A stretch of DNA of 64,000 nucleotides. Origin: Molossus alvarezi. Taxonomy: Eukaryota > Chordata > Mammalia > Chiroptera > Molossidae. Below the pieces are notes generated by a model that saw only the letters and a program-made list of their open reading frames with translations, was not told the DNA's origin and did no database searches. This document shows, in pieces, positions 54,467-64,000 of the stretch (the stretch's first letter is position 1; each line of letters begins with the position of its first letter). A program made the position numbers and the translations under genes. The stretch is taken from contig CM073891.1 of NCBI GenBank assembly GCA_037176705.1, positions 94,136,327 to 94,200,326 of the forward strand, given 5' to 3'.

Positions 54467-55084
54467 ATAGACCCTGGTGTATAGAAATCTATAAGCACAC
54501 TGTATAGACCCTGGTGTATAGAAATCTATAAGCACACCGTACAGACCCTGGTGTATAGAAATCTATAAGCACACTGTATAGACCCTGGTGTATAGAAATC
54601 TATAAGCACACTGTATAGACCCTGGTGTATAGAAATCTATAAGCACACTGTATAGACCCTGGTGTATAGAAATCTATAAGCACACCATATAGACCCTGGT
54701 GTATAGAAATCTATAAGCACACTGTATAGACCCTGGTGTATAGAAATCTATAAGCACACTGTATAGACCCTGGTGTATAGAAATCTATAAGCACACCGTA
54801 CAGACCCTGGTGTATAGAAATCTATAAGCACACCGTACAGACCCTGGTGTATAGAAATCTATAAGCACACCATATAGACCCTGGTGTATAGAAATCTATA
54901 AGCACACTGTATAGACCCTGGTGTATAGAAATCTATAAGCACACCGTACAGACCCTGGTGTATAGAAATCTATAAGCACACCGTACAGACCCTGGTGTAT
55001 AGAAATCTATAAGCACACTGTATAGATCCTGGTGTATAGAAATCTATAAGCACACTGTGTAGACCCCGGTGTAAAGAAATTCTT
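54456..55084 (+). repeat. 37-bp minisatellite, 17 units
   Basis: Seventeen consecutive units of exactly 37 bp, each starting AAGCACAC and ending GTGTATAGAAATCTAT; only the last unit drifts at its end. Units differ mainly at positions 8-13, giving three types (CCATAT, CTGTAT, CCGTAC). The order of types is not random (see findings). Each unit contains the inverted repeat ATAGA-AA-TCTAT. Confidence 0.97.
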
Positions 55085-55611
55085 TTTTTTGCTATCATTT
55101 CACAGACATAGTAATTCTATCAAGACATCACTACCACCTGTACTTGCCTGACTCCAAAGCCCATGGTTTGGGCCTCTTCAGTGCGCCATGTCCCGAGGCT
55201 GGGCTAGGACAGACAGAGACTGCCCATTTGGAGCTACGGCCTCTCGTTTCCTCTGCATAACTAAATCTCCTCCATGAGACACACAAGTTCTCTTTGGTTA
55301 GTATGTGGAATACCCAGAGCAAACTCAGAGCCTAGTGGGAATTCACAGAGCCGCAGGTAACCCACCTGAGTGCCCATGAGAAATGCATCCAGTTCTAGGA
55401 GTCACTGTGTCATTCATTCTTTCAGTCGGCCTATTAATTACCTCTTACTGGGCACCCCTGCGGTACCTGATACTGTGCTGGACTGAGGATTCCAGAAAAC
55501 TAATGAATTTCACAAACCCTAAGATGCCACTCTTTTATGTACTGCTAAAAGATAGAAAACACTGCTTTCTTATAATTTCCAATTTTTATTTTATACTTAT
55601 TAAAAGAAATG
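55085..55611. other. No gene seen
   Basis: Unique DNA. CATTCATTCTTTCAGTCGGC .. ATACTGTGCTGGACTGAGGA at 55410-55500 may be an old LINE fragment, but I cannot name it. Confidence 0.4.
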
Positions 55612-55787
55612 TTTTGTTAATCCTGACCCGAAGATATTTTTTCCATTGATGTTTTAGAGATAGTGGAAGAATAGAAGGGAGGGAGGGAAGGAAAGTGAGC
55701 GAGAGAGAAACATCAATGTGAGAGAAACACATCTGGTGGTTGCCTCCTGCATGTTCCAACCACTGAGCCACACCAGCCAGGGCTAAA
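55612..55787 (-). mobile_element. VES-type SINE with internal deletion
   Basis: Reverse orientation: TAATCCTGACCCGAAGATAT, a GA-rich run, AAACATCAATGTGAGAGAAA, then directly AACCACTGAGCCACACCAGC and CAGGGC. The B-box part is missing. Flanks TAAAAGAAAT / TAAAAGAATT. Confidence 0.85.
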
Positions 55788-56324
55788 AGAATTATTTTTA
55801 TACTTAAAGGTATCAATAATCTGTGCTCACCTGATCTTGACCTTTCCTAGTACCTTTACATTGACGGTTTAATTTCAAGACACGTCAAAGAACGCCTGAG
55901 TTTTACTGGTATTGCCACTTTGCCCAAACTCATAGATTAACTTTTCTTCCTCAACAAAATCACGTTACTGGGAGTTAAGGAGTTTCTACTCAAAGGTAGC
56001 AGGAAGTTTTTGATAAATACACATTTGATGCCTTACTGATAGAACTGAATCAGCCATGACTGACCCCACCAGCTTTGCTTTAAAATTCCCTGCTTCTTCT
56101 GAGGAATGTGGCGAGTTCTGCCTTCAGGGGTTTGGCTGGGCCTGCAACAGGGAATGCTTTTGCACATATGTCAGGAAGAAACATACCATAGCTTCTCCTG
56201 CTTGAGGGGACTTCCTGTCTTGGGGGCTTGAGAACAAACTTGGTTTTGCTTTACAAGTATAGAATTACAATTATTCCTCCAACAGGGATATCTGATATCA
56301 AATGTATTCTGTATTGCTCTGTTT
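55788..56324. other. No gene seen
   Basis: Unique DNA with nothing recognised. Confidence 0.45.
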
Positions 56325-56339
56325 CTGTGCCTTTCTTTA

Positions 56340-56451
56340 AAGCTTTTTTCTTTTTCTTTTTTTTTTTGGTATGTACCCCTTGTGGGAACCAAACCCAGGA
56401 CTCTCTGGTCCGCAAACCAATGCTCCAACCGCTGAGCCAAACCGGCCAGGG
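56340..56451 (-). mobile_element. Head-only short tRNA SINE
   Basis: On the minus strand: CCCTGGCCGGTTTGGCTCAG (A box), GAGCATTGGTTTGCGGACCA, GGGTTTGGTTCCCAC (B box), AAGGGGTACATACC, then a poly(A) tail. It is only about 82 bp plus tail, with no CT-rich body. A 15-bp duplication CTGTGCCTTTCTTTA at 56325-56339 and 56452-56466 proves it is a complete insertion, not a later truncation. Confidence 0.9.
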
Positions 56452-56504
56452 CTGTGCCTTTCTTTACACATCGTAACTTTTCAATGTTGAATCACAGAGT
56501 AACA

Positions 56505-56515
56505 TTTTTGAAGAC
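56505..56515 (+). repeat. Target-site duplication of RPL5 copy (left)
   Basis: TTTTTGAAGAC, repeated at 57423-57433. Confidence 0.75.
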
Positions 56516-57422
56516 TTTTTTTTTTTTTTTTTAAATCCGTATATTTATTGGCTTAACCAAAAAGATCTTTGTGGAAATTGAGATTGTATGGTTTAGTTCA
56601 GGTCTATTCCTGAGCTTGGAGGAAACTGGCCATGTCTGAGCAGCCTGAGCTTTCTTCCAGACAAGACAGATTTAGGACATTTCTACCTGTTCTTTCAACT
56701 CTAAATTTCTTTGAATAGACCACATTATCTCATGTAGCAGCATGAACTTTCTAATACACTACTCTTCCAACAGGCCCAGAGTTACATTTTTCTTTAAGTA
56801 TTAAGTAATTATTTCTTATAAGCATCCACCATAATATGTTGACCATGTACTTCCACATGGAATTTAGTGCCTTCTGAGTCATAACCAGGGAATCACTTGG
56901 TACCAGTGAGGGATGGAACACCCTGCATCCTGAGCTCCCTCGGAGTCCCAAAAGCTTGATTCCCAAAGGCGGTCCCACAAGGCCCGCATCTGAACAGCAC
57001 ATGAAGGCAGCAGCTGACCATCAGGCCTTTCCATGTTCCATTCCTCTCCAGCCACCTGCACCTCACTCGGCCTTCACAGAACCTGTCCACACCTGTGCCT
57101 TCTGCTGAAACATGGCTTAGAAACCAAGCTGCACGAGCTTGGAGGGTCCGTGAGCAGAAGCTGCAGACTAGCATCCTCTTATTTTCAGGCAGAAGCAAGC
57201 TGGCAGAGTCAGCCTCCGTCAGAACCACAAACTCATCCTGCATTCGGGTGAGGTGTACTCCTTCGTACCCTGGGTTCCCAAGTGTCCTAAGCATGGGAAC
57301 CATACTTTCTCCTCCTCCTCCTTCTAAACTTCATGCGGTATCTCTTGACAACTTTCACAGATCTTTCCATATCCATGACTTCATACAGACCTGCAGACTT
57401 TACAATACTACAAAGGAAAAGG
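56516..57422 (-). pseudogene. RPL5P: Processed RPL5 pseudogene
   Basis: A minus-strand retrocopy of the mRNA for 60S ribosomal protein L5, the 5S-rRNA-binding protein of the large subunit. It has a poly(A) tail (plus-strand T run at 56516-56533), a poly(A) signal AATAAA at about 56546-56551, no introns, and 11-bp flanking repeats TTTTTGAAGAC. The amino end reads like SVKVVK..RYRMKFRRRR, and the C-terminal half like GAQDAGCSIPH, FPGYDSEGTKFHVEVHGQHI and KKNVTLGLLEE. All of these match RPL5 in order. Many stops, frameshifts and deletions (for example in the EVHRKHIM to DAYKK region) make it dead. The 136-codon frame at 56893-57303 is a shifted frame, not the ancestral one. Confidence 0.85.
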
Positions 57423-57433
57423 TTTTTGAAGAC

Positions 57434-57990
57434 AGGTGTTGTTGTTTTATAATCACATATGAGTATTTATTCCAATATTGCCAGCAGTATGAGAGAGGAG
57501 CAGGTCATCCCTGAAAAATCTGTTCTCCCTCCATGCCCCATGAGCCAACTTGTGTTGGGTAGAAGGACAAAGATCATGTGGGGAAGTAGGCAAAGGAATA
57601 ACCATGGCATTACAGGCTTGGGGAAGTCTTGCGGGCCGGGGATGTGGGCTGAGGCTACGAAGGCCTGTCTCCAGTGCACTGCCTCCAGGGCGGCAAGGTT
57701 GTTAGTCTTTCCACGAAGAGGGGGCAGTTCTCGGTGAGGAGAATGGGCCACACTTCGAGGTTCACTCCCAGGTCCCTGGTGCACAATTCCTAGAGAGGTC
57801 AGGATGTGCTGTTGGAAGTCAGAGGAAAGCGGGCCTTGGAGACAGGTTCATGGGGTTAGCCCAGGGCACGCTGCTGCTGCCCCTCTCTCCTGAGTGCCCC
57901 TTGTGGAGTCCCTTAGAGTTCAGGAGATGCAGGCCTGTAGGGGGACAGGAAGGGAAAGGGAATGGTGCAGGTGTGCTCCCCAGAGGGAGA
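57434..57990. other. No gene seen
   Basis: Moderately GC-rich unique DNA. Overlapping frames on both strands without recognisable features. Confidence 0.4.
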
Positions 57991-58006
57991 GCACGTGAAA
58001 ACTGTT

Positions 58007-58252
58007 GTTTGGTTTTTTTGAATCCTCACAGGAGGATATTTTTCTCTTTATCATGAGATAGAGTGGGGGGAGGGAGGAAGAGAGAGAAAGAGAGAGAAAC
58101 ATTGATGTGAGAGAGACACACCGACTGCTTGCCTCCCGCACCACCCGACCAAGGACAAACCGCAACCGAGGTCCATGCCCTTGACAGGAATTGAACCTGT
58201 GACTCGTTGGTCCATGGGCCAACACTCTAACCACTGAGCCAAACCGGCCAGG
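58007..58252 (-). mobile_element. VES SINE (long lineage)
   Basis: Reverse orientation: AATCCTCACAGGAGGATATT, a GA-rich run, AACATTGATGTGAGAGAGAC, AAACCGCAACCGAGGTCCAT and GAGCCAAACCGGCCAGG. Flanks GCACGTGAAAACTGTT (57991-58006) and GCACGTGAAGACTGTT (58253-58268). Confidence 0.95.
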
Positions 58253-58599
58253 GCACGTGAAGACTGTTTTAAATGTCTTTTCTTTAAATTAAATTTGATG
58301 TGCAGTGCCAACAATGCATATCACTTGACTGATGACAGGACTGTTCGAAAAGCAATGATCACGTGTGTGCTGTAACACCAGTGACACTACATGACGACTG
58401 CCACCGACGTGAGGGTGTGGAAAAGCCTCACCTAGAGATGGATGAACCATGGTAAGGAACAGCCCTGATTTTAGGACGTACAGGGCTTATCTCCTCCAAG
58501 TCTACATACTCTCTGAAAAGAGTGCATTCAACTGCCATTTCAGGAATTGTTTTTATTTTTGGTTTTTTTAAATTGTTTCCTTGTTTAATTAATTTTTTA

Positions 58600-58885
58600 A
58601 TTAATTAATTAATTTTTGTTACAGATGTTTCTCCTTTTTCCCCCACTGATTCCCCCCTTCCCCTCCCTCCCAGCCCTGTCCCCAGCTTTGTTGTCCATGT
58701 CCATTGTTCATGCACACACGCATATAAGTTCTGTGGTTTATCTCTCCCCCCCACCACTCCCTCTTCTGGGGATTGTCAGTCTATACCCCACTTCCACGTC
58801 TCTGGGAGTACCCCGTTCCTCAGACTGTTATGTTCATTATATTCCACAAATAAGTGAGATCATATAATACTTGTCTTTAGTGAAA
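58600..58885 (-). mobile_element. 5'-truncated L1 3' end
   Basis: TTAATTAATTTTTGTTACAG, ATGTTTCTCCTTTTTCCCCC, a C-rich UTR, GACTGTTATGTTCATTATAT and TCCACAAATAAGTGAGATCA: the reverse of the young L1 3' end at 31090-31375. No coding part remains. Confidence 0.9.
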
Positions 58886-60725
58886 AGTATCTTTAAAATT
58901 TTCTTTCTTATTATACAGCTAAAATGGGAATAAATTTAATATAGATTGACACTTACCAATGTACCTTACTGGAAATAATGGTTGACCTTAATTAGAATTT
59001 ATTCTTCTATTGAGAACGCATTTTTTAACTTTAAGGACTAGTTGAAATGTAATTTCTGGTGGCAGCCTGGAAAAGTACTGATGACTTGTATTTCTGCAAT
59101 AAAAAGATGAGAAACTCTAATCTACTAGTAGATATTTAAATATATTATCAATTACTCCATGTTCCTAAGTAATTAAAGAAAAAATACAGCCTAAAACAAA
59201 TAAAAAATTAGTCTTGAAAATGGAAGTATTAACAGTACCCTAACTTATGAATTCAAGGTTTGATTTTGTTTTTCCCAATTGTCAACATTAGCCTTCTTTC
59301 CATCTTGAACCACAACATGTGATGTAGTTGAACTTTCCAGACCTCATTCTGTTATATGAGTGTTTCATTTTTATTAACATGTTTTCCAAGAACACTGAGT
59401 TAAATGAGTTCCACAGATTCCACTTTATTTATAACCAAGAAGTCCAAATCAAAAGACAAAATTCGTGTTTGTGGCCCAAACTATAAGATGTCAGATCTAT
59501 GTCTCAATCTTTTGCTTATCCTATTAAACCACACTCTGTTTCCATTCCATTCGATTCTCTTCATCAATTTCTATTAACTTGTCCAATCAAAATGAACTGA
59601 GTTTCTTTGATGGAGACCCCAGAACAGTGACAGTGCAAAAGCACCATTTCTCCTCTTTCAGTTCCTTTATCATCTTTTCAACTTACATGAACACCCGGAG
59701 GACTAAAAGAAAAAAATTTAAAGAAAGCATGACATTTTAAAAAGTTTGATTATTTTAAAGCATCTGCTTCAGCCAGAAAAAAAATCAGTCCTTTCATAAT
59801 AGATGTTTCTCAAGTTACATATCTCTGGTTCTTCACTCGGTTCCTTTGATTTTTTTTTTTTTTTTTTTTTGTATATGATATAGTGCTAATGTGGGCAACT
59901 ATTGGAAATAGTGTATTCTAGAGGGATGATCACCCAATTACTTAGAGATATTTCCTGGGCAATTAATCAAGAGAAATAATTTCTGACATTCTATTGAACT
60001 TAATGTACTGTCTTACATTTTAAATAGTCAGCAAGTATCTACATTCTGAAGTTTGAATAGAAACGTTTCTAAGGGCTGTGAATTTTAAGTATTGCCCTTA
60101 CTGTTCTTTCTTTCTGAACCTCAGCCTACATTTATTAAATACAGAATTTCTACTGACTTAAAAACAGAGCTATATAATAGCTGAAGTGTTTCCAGAAAAT
60201 TAGCAATAGGCCATTGTGTTTGATTTATTATGCACAGTGATAATAGTGCAAGTCAGGTAAGTAAAACAATAGCAAACTGCTTTTAAGTGTTGTTTTATCC
60301 TAGGAAATTGGGTTTGCATATATCATTTTCAGATTTCTGCGAATGCTAAACCAAAAACCTACAAAGGAGGATTAATTATGTTATTTGCATGAAATCTAAT
60401 TTCTACAACGCACTCTATAGTGTTTGGATGAAGGAAAGTGTCAGAGAAAATTATCAAAGTGATCAAATAAATTGCTGATTGCATATCCCTTTTACTTACA
60501 AACAATGAATGCCTGTAAAGAATGACATAAAAGTAAAAATGCAAATTTAAGGTTTGTGATTTGGGGAATATTTTTCACTCTGCTCAAAATTGATAAACTG
60601 GTCATTAAGCACACTGCCAGTTAAAATCAAGGCTTTAATTTTTTTCTCCACAAAAAAGCAATGAAGCTGCTTAAAAGGGAGTTCCTCAAGCATCCAAGCA
60701 CCATGGAGTTTAAAAACAAAACTGA
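58886..60725. other. No gene seen; AT-rich unique DNA
   Basis: Includes a pure T run of more than 20 at about 59850-59871 without a recognisable body beside it. No repeat family or exon identified. Confidence 0.5.
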
Positions 60726-60907
60726 GCCCTGGTCGGGTGGCTCAGCTGGTTGGAGTGTCGTCCCGTACACCAAAAGGTTGTGGGTTTGATTTCTGGTCAG
60801 GATACATCCCTAGGTTTCAGATTCAATCCCCAGTCAGGATGTGTATGGAAGGCAACCAATCAATGTTTCTCTCTCTCCCTTCTTCTCTCTCTAAAATCAA
60901 TAAAAAC
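60726..60907 (+). mobile_element. VES-like SINE (GGTGGCTCAGCTGG lineage)
   Basis: GCCCTGGTCGGGTGGCTCAG, GGGTTTGATTTCTGGTCAGG, AGGCAACCAATCAATGTTTC, CT run and AAAATCAATAAAAACC. An L1 5' end follows directly, so the L1 probably inserted in its A-rich tail. Confidence 0.88.
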
Positions 60908-61749
60908 CAGAATTCCAAAATGACGGCAGAGTGAATGGAAGCTACACAGACCGTCACCCAGGACCAAACTGGAATTACAACTAAAATAGAGACAAATAGA
61001 TGGGAAAAAGCAACAGAAAAGCAGCTTGTGAGGATCATATAACCAGGGACACTTATTCGATCCTGGTAGGATTGCGAAGGCGCGAGAGGGGGGATGGGAG
61101 CCAACAGACAGCAGCAGCCTTAGCTGTGAGCAGCACCCTCGAGGTTAAAGTCCCAAGCAGCTCCACAGCAGAGCCGGGACAGATGCTAAAATAGCCACAG
61201 CCACTCACCTTGGGCTCTAGCAGAGGGAGGGTAGACTGGCCTGGAGCTGTGTGGGGACACTCAGGATTTCGAGGGGGCTCAGAGCTTTTGCTGAGTTGCA
61301 GCCATGCAGGATGGTGGCGATCTTACTCCTTCCCAGGGCTCTAGGGAGAGGCAGTGGCCCCTCCCTCGGAGATTCAACCCCACCCAGTGGCCACTGAAAT
61401 GCAAACTGAGGCTCATTAACAACCAGCATCTGCCCCACCCTGGGAAGTCCCCTTACGCTGAACATCTGAGGGAGTTTTTCATTCAACTGAGAAGCCAAGG
61501 CTCTTCAAGTTACCGGTAACGAGAGCCTCCAGGCAAAAAGCTAGAGGATAACTGTACCATTCCTGGGCTAGCAACTCTAACCAGGAAAGTAAGACTTGAC
61601 AGTGGTGTTTAACATGGGTCTTCCCTCACTCATCCAAACCCAGGAGAGGGATCCATAAACAACAGAACACCAACACCCACAGGGAAAATTTAGCAGGCTC
61701 CAAAGCCCACTGTGATAGCCAAAATGGTGAAACACAGAAACAAAGCTAA

Positions 61750-62602
61750 CTGAAAGAACAAGAGACCTCTACTGAAGATGAGATAAATGTGGAGCAGTTA
61801 AGCAAGTTAACAGAGCTAGAATTCAGTGCCATGATCTTGAGGAAGCTCAACAGCATGAGTAAAAACATAGAGATGTTGAAAATCAACCAACTGGAAATTG
61901 AAAACCACCAAGAAGAAATGAAGAATGACATAGCAGAAATAAATAACACATTGGAAGGAATACCAGCAGAGTAGAGGAAGCTGAGGACTGGATCAGTGAA
62001 TTAGAAGACAGGGAAGAAAAAATCAACCACTCAAAAACACCAAAAGGAAAAAAACGATAAAAAACAGGTAGACAGCTTAAGAGAACTGTGGGACAACTGG
62101 AAAAGTAATAATATTCGCATCATAGGAGTACCCAGAGAAGAAGAAAATGAGCAAGGGTTAGAGAATATATTTGAAGAAATAGTCACAGAAAACTTCCCTA
62201 ATTTGCTGCAGGAAGAAGGCATTCAAGTTCAAGAAGAACAGAGAGCCCCAAGTAAGAAGAACCCAAACAGGCCCACACCAAGACACATAGTAATCAAAAT
62301 GCCAAAAATTAAAGACAAAGAGAGAATCCTACAAGCAGCAAGAGAGAAGCAACAGGTTACCTACAAAGGAACACCCATAACACTCTCAGCTGACTTCTCA
62401 ACAGAAACACTACAGGCCAGAAGGGAATGGCATGAAGTAATCAAGGTCATGAAAAACAAGGATCTGAACCCAAGACTACTCTACCCAGCAAGGCTATCAT
62501 TCAAAATGGAAGGTCAAATAAAGAGCTTCCCAGACAAAAAAAAAAAGGCTAAGGATCATAAGCACCAAATCAGCACTGCAAGAAATGTTAAAAGGACTGC
62601 TG
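61750..62602 (+). pseudogene. L1 ORF1, broken
   Basis: The start codon is CTG (61750-61752) where the young L1 has ATG. The coiled-coil part (LSKLTELEFSAMILRKLNSM, MLKINQLEIENHQEEMKND) stops at 61974. The RRM/CTD part is open at 62203-62664 (TYKGTPITLSADFSTETLQA, RLLYPARLSFKMEGQIKSFP). The A-run at 62541-62549 shifts the last residues. Confidence 0.88.
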
Positions 62603-62654
62603 TAATTAGTAGAAGAAATAGGAGGAAAAATATGACCAAAGTAAACAAAAATTG

Positions 62655-64000
62655 CAGTAAATGACTACATATCAATAATCACCTTAAATATAAATGGACT
62701 GAATGCTCCAATAAAAAGACAGAGAGTAGCTGATTGAATAAGAAAGCATGACTCATCTATATGTTGTTTACAAGAGACCCACCTCACAACAAAACACTCA
62801 CATAGGCTGAAAGTGAAGGGATTGTAAAAAATCTTCAAAGCAAACAGAAAGGAAAAAGAAGCTAGGGTAGCAATACTCATATCTGATAAAGTAGATTTCA
62901 AAATGAAGGCCATAACTAGAGACAAAGAAGGCCACTACATAACATTGAAAGGATCTATCCAACAGGAAGATATAACCTTGATAAACATATATGTACCCAA
63001 TACAGGAGCACCAAAATATATTAAAAATCTGCCCTGGCCGGTTTGGCTCAGCAGTTAGAGCGTCCGCCTGCGGTCCGGAGAGACCCGGGTTTGGTTCCCG
63101 CTAAGGGCATATACTTCGGTTGCAGTTTGTCCCCGGCTCTGGTTGGTCGTGCGGGTGGCAGCCACTCGATGTGTCCCTTTCACATCGATGTTTCCCTCTC
63201 TCTCTCTCTTCTTCTCTCTCCCTCCCACTCTGTCTGTACAAAAAATGGAAAAATGTCCTCAGGTGAGGATAAAAAAACAAACAAACAAACAAACAAACAA
63301 AAAAATCTTCTGGAGGACTTCAAAGGAGAAATCAACAGCAATACAATCATACCAAGGGACTTCAACACCCCATTGACACCACTGGATAGATCCTCTAGAC
63401 AAAAAATTAACAAGAAAACAGAAACTCTAAATGAAGCACTAGACCAAATGGATTTAATAGATACCTACAGAGAATTACACCCCAAAACTACAGAATTCAC
63501 ATTTTTCTCAAGTGCACATGAGACATTCTCAAAGATAGACCACATGTTAGGGCACAAACTAAGTCCCTACAAGTTCAAGAACACTGAAATCATATCAAGT
63601 GTCTTCTCAGATCACAATGGCATAAAACTAGAAATCAATTGCAACAAGAACATACAAAGACGTTTGAACATGTGGAGGTTAAATAGCATGTTATTAAACA
63701 ATGAATGGGTCACCGAGGAGATCAAGGAAGAAATTAAAAACTTCCTGGAAACCAATAAAAGTAAACACACAACAACACAAAATCTATGGGATGCAGCAAA
63801 AGCACTTCTGAGAGGGAAGTTCATAACACTACAGGCCTACCTCAAGGAACAAGAAAAATCTCTAAATGACTATCTAACCTCACAACTTAAAGAACTAGAA
63901 AGCAAACAAAAAGAAAACCCCAGAGCAAGTAGAAGGAAGGAAATAGTAAAGATCAGAGTAGCAATAAATGACATAGAGACCAAAAAAAAACAATTCAAAG
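62655..64000 (+). pseudogene. L1 ORF2 (5' part), broken
   Basis: Endonuclease region: the expected ATGGCA start reads TTGCAGTAA before an in-frame ATG at 62661, and an early stop follows (GATTGAATAAG near 62735). [17 protein letters not shown] precedes the VES at 63031-63300. After it come [17 protein letters not shown], DRSSRQKIN and [13 protein letters not shown] pieces. The RT domain lies beyond the window. Confidence 0.85.
63031..63300 (+). mobile_element. VES SINE (long lineage)
   Basis: GCCCTGGCCGGTTTGGCTCA, CCCGGGTTTGGTTCCCGC, GTCCCCGGCTCTGGTTGG, CT run, ATGTCCTCAGGTGAGGATAA and an (AAAC)n tail. Flanked by AAAAATCT at 63023-63030 and 63301-63308. The uninterrupted site is visible in the young L1 at about 27685. 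Confidence 0.95.

Larger units (their letters stand above)
60908..64000 (+). mobile_element. L1 with complete 5' end, running off the window
   Basis: The 5' UTR starts near AATTCCAAAATGACGGCAGA and parallels the young L1 at 22595 (same ACCAAACTGGAATTACAACT and TCCTGGTAGGATTGCGA landmarks). ORF1 begins at about 61750 and ORF2 at about 62655; the window ends inside the ORF2 endonuclease/linker region. One VES lies in ORF2. Similarity to the young L1 is high, so they are close subfamilies. Confidence 0.9.

Noticed and set aside
54456..55084. CRISPR-like array (regular repeats)
   Set aside because: Units are directly adjacent with no unique spacers, in a mammalian context. It is a minisatellite.
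56893..57303. 136-codon minus-strand frame as a novel protein
   Set aside because: It lies wholly inside the RPL5 retrocopy and is a shifted frame of it.
59850..59871. Long T run as the tail of another processed pseudogene or SINE
   Set aside because: No element body or flanking duplication could be recognised on either side.

Overview
This is mammalian, almost certainly bat, intergenic or intronic DNA. The strongest marker is many copies of tRNA-derived VES-type SINEs, which have a head with Pol III A and B boxes, a CT-rich middle and, in one lineage, an end reading TCCTCAGGTGAGGAT plus poly(A). L1 LINEs, half-L1 (HAL1-like) elements, old MIR and L2 relics and a hAT element of the SPIN/OposCharlie3 type (known from Myotis and other scattered tetrapods) fit a yangochiropteran, perhaps vespertilionoid, bat. 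The species cannot be fixed from the sequence. I found no intact host gene, tRNA, rRNA or CRISPR array. Nearly everything recognisable is a retrotransposon, a provirus, a processed pseudogene or a simple repeat. || Layout. 1-12.6 kb: mostly unique DNA with VES-like SINEs, MIRs, a 224-bp SPIN element (5688-5911), a possible solo LTR near 7 kb, and an L1 3' end with a TA/CA tract. 12.6-14.8 kb: a full-length HAL1-like element (minus) with a 14-bp target-site duplication (TSD). 15-19.4 kb: MIRs, a purine microsatellite and a VES. || 19.45-38.5 kb: one old full-length L1 (plus), bounded by the same 16-bp sequence at both ends and now swollen to 19.1 kb by serial nesting. A younger full-length L1 sits in its ORF1 (22.6-31.4 kb). 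That younger L1 itself holds a VES and a second HAL1-like element, which holds another VES. A third, older ORF1-only element and several SINEs sit in the old L1's ORF2. || 38.5-44.1 kb: unique DNA with SINEs, MIRs and L1 ends. 44.1-52.1 kb: a degenerate class I (gamma-like) endogenous retrovirus on the minus strand with two LTRs, a primer-binding site resembling tRNA-Phe, and recognisable gag, pro, pol and env remnants, all broken. 52-56.5 kb: SINEs, an old L1 and a 17-copy, 37-bp minisatellite growing out of a MIR. 56.5-57.4 kb: a processed RPL5 pseudogene (minus). 57.4-60.7 kb: unique AT-rich DNA, a VES and an L1 3' end. 60.9-64.0 kb: the 5' half of another L1 running off the window. || How the parts work together: L1 supplied the machinery, and the SINEs, HAL1-like elements and RPL5 copy are its passengers; their poly(A) tails and L1-endonuclease-like target sites show this. 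The most interesting items are the HAL1 deletion junction, two consecutive insertions at one 12-bp target, and a head-only short SINE seen twice with the same 3' boundary. Names of families come from recognition, not from a database search.
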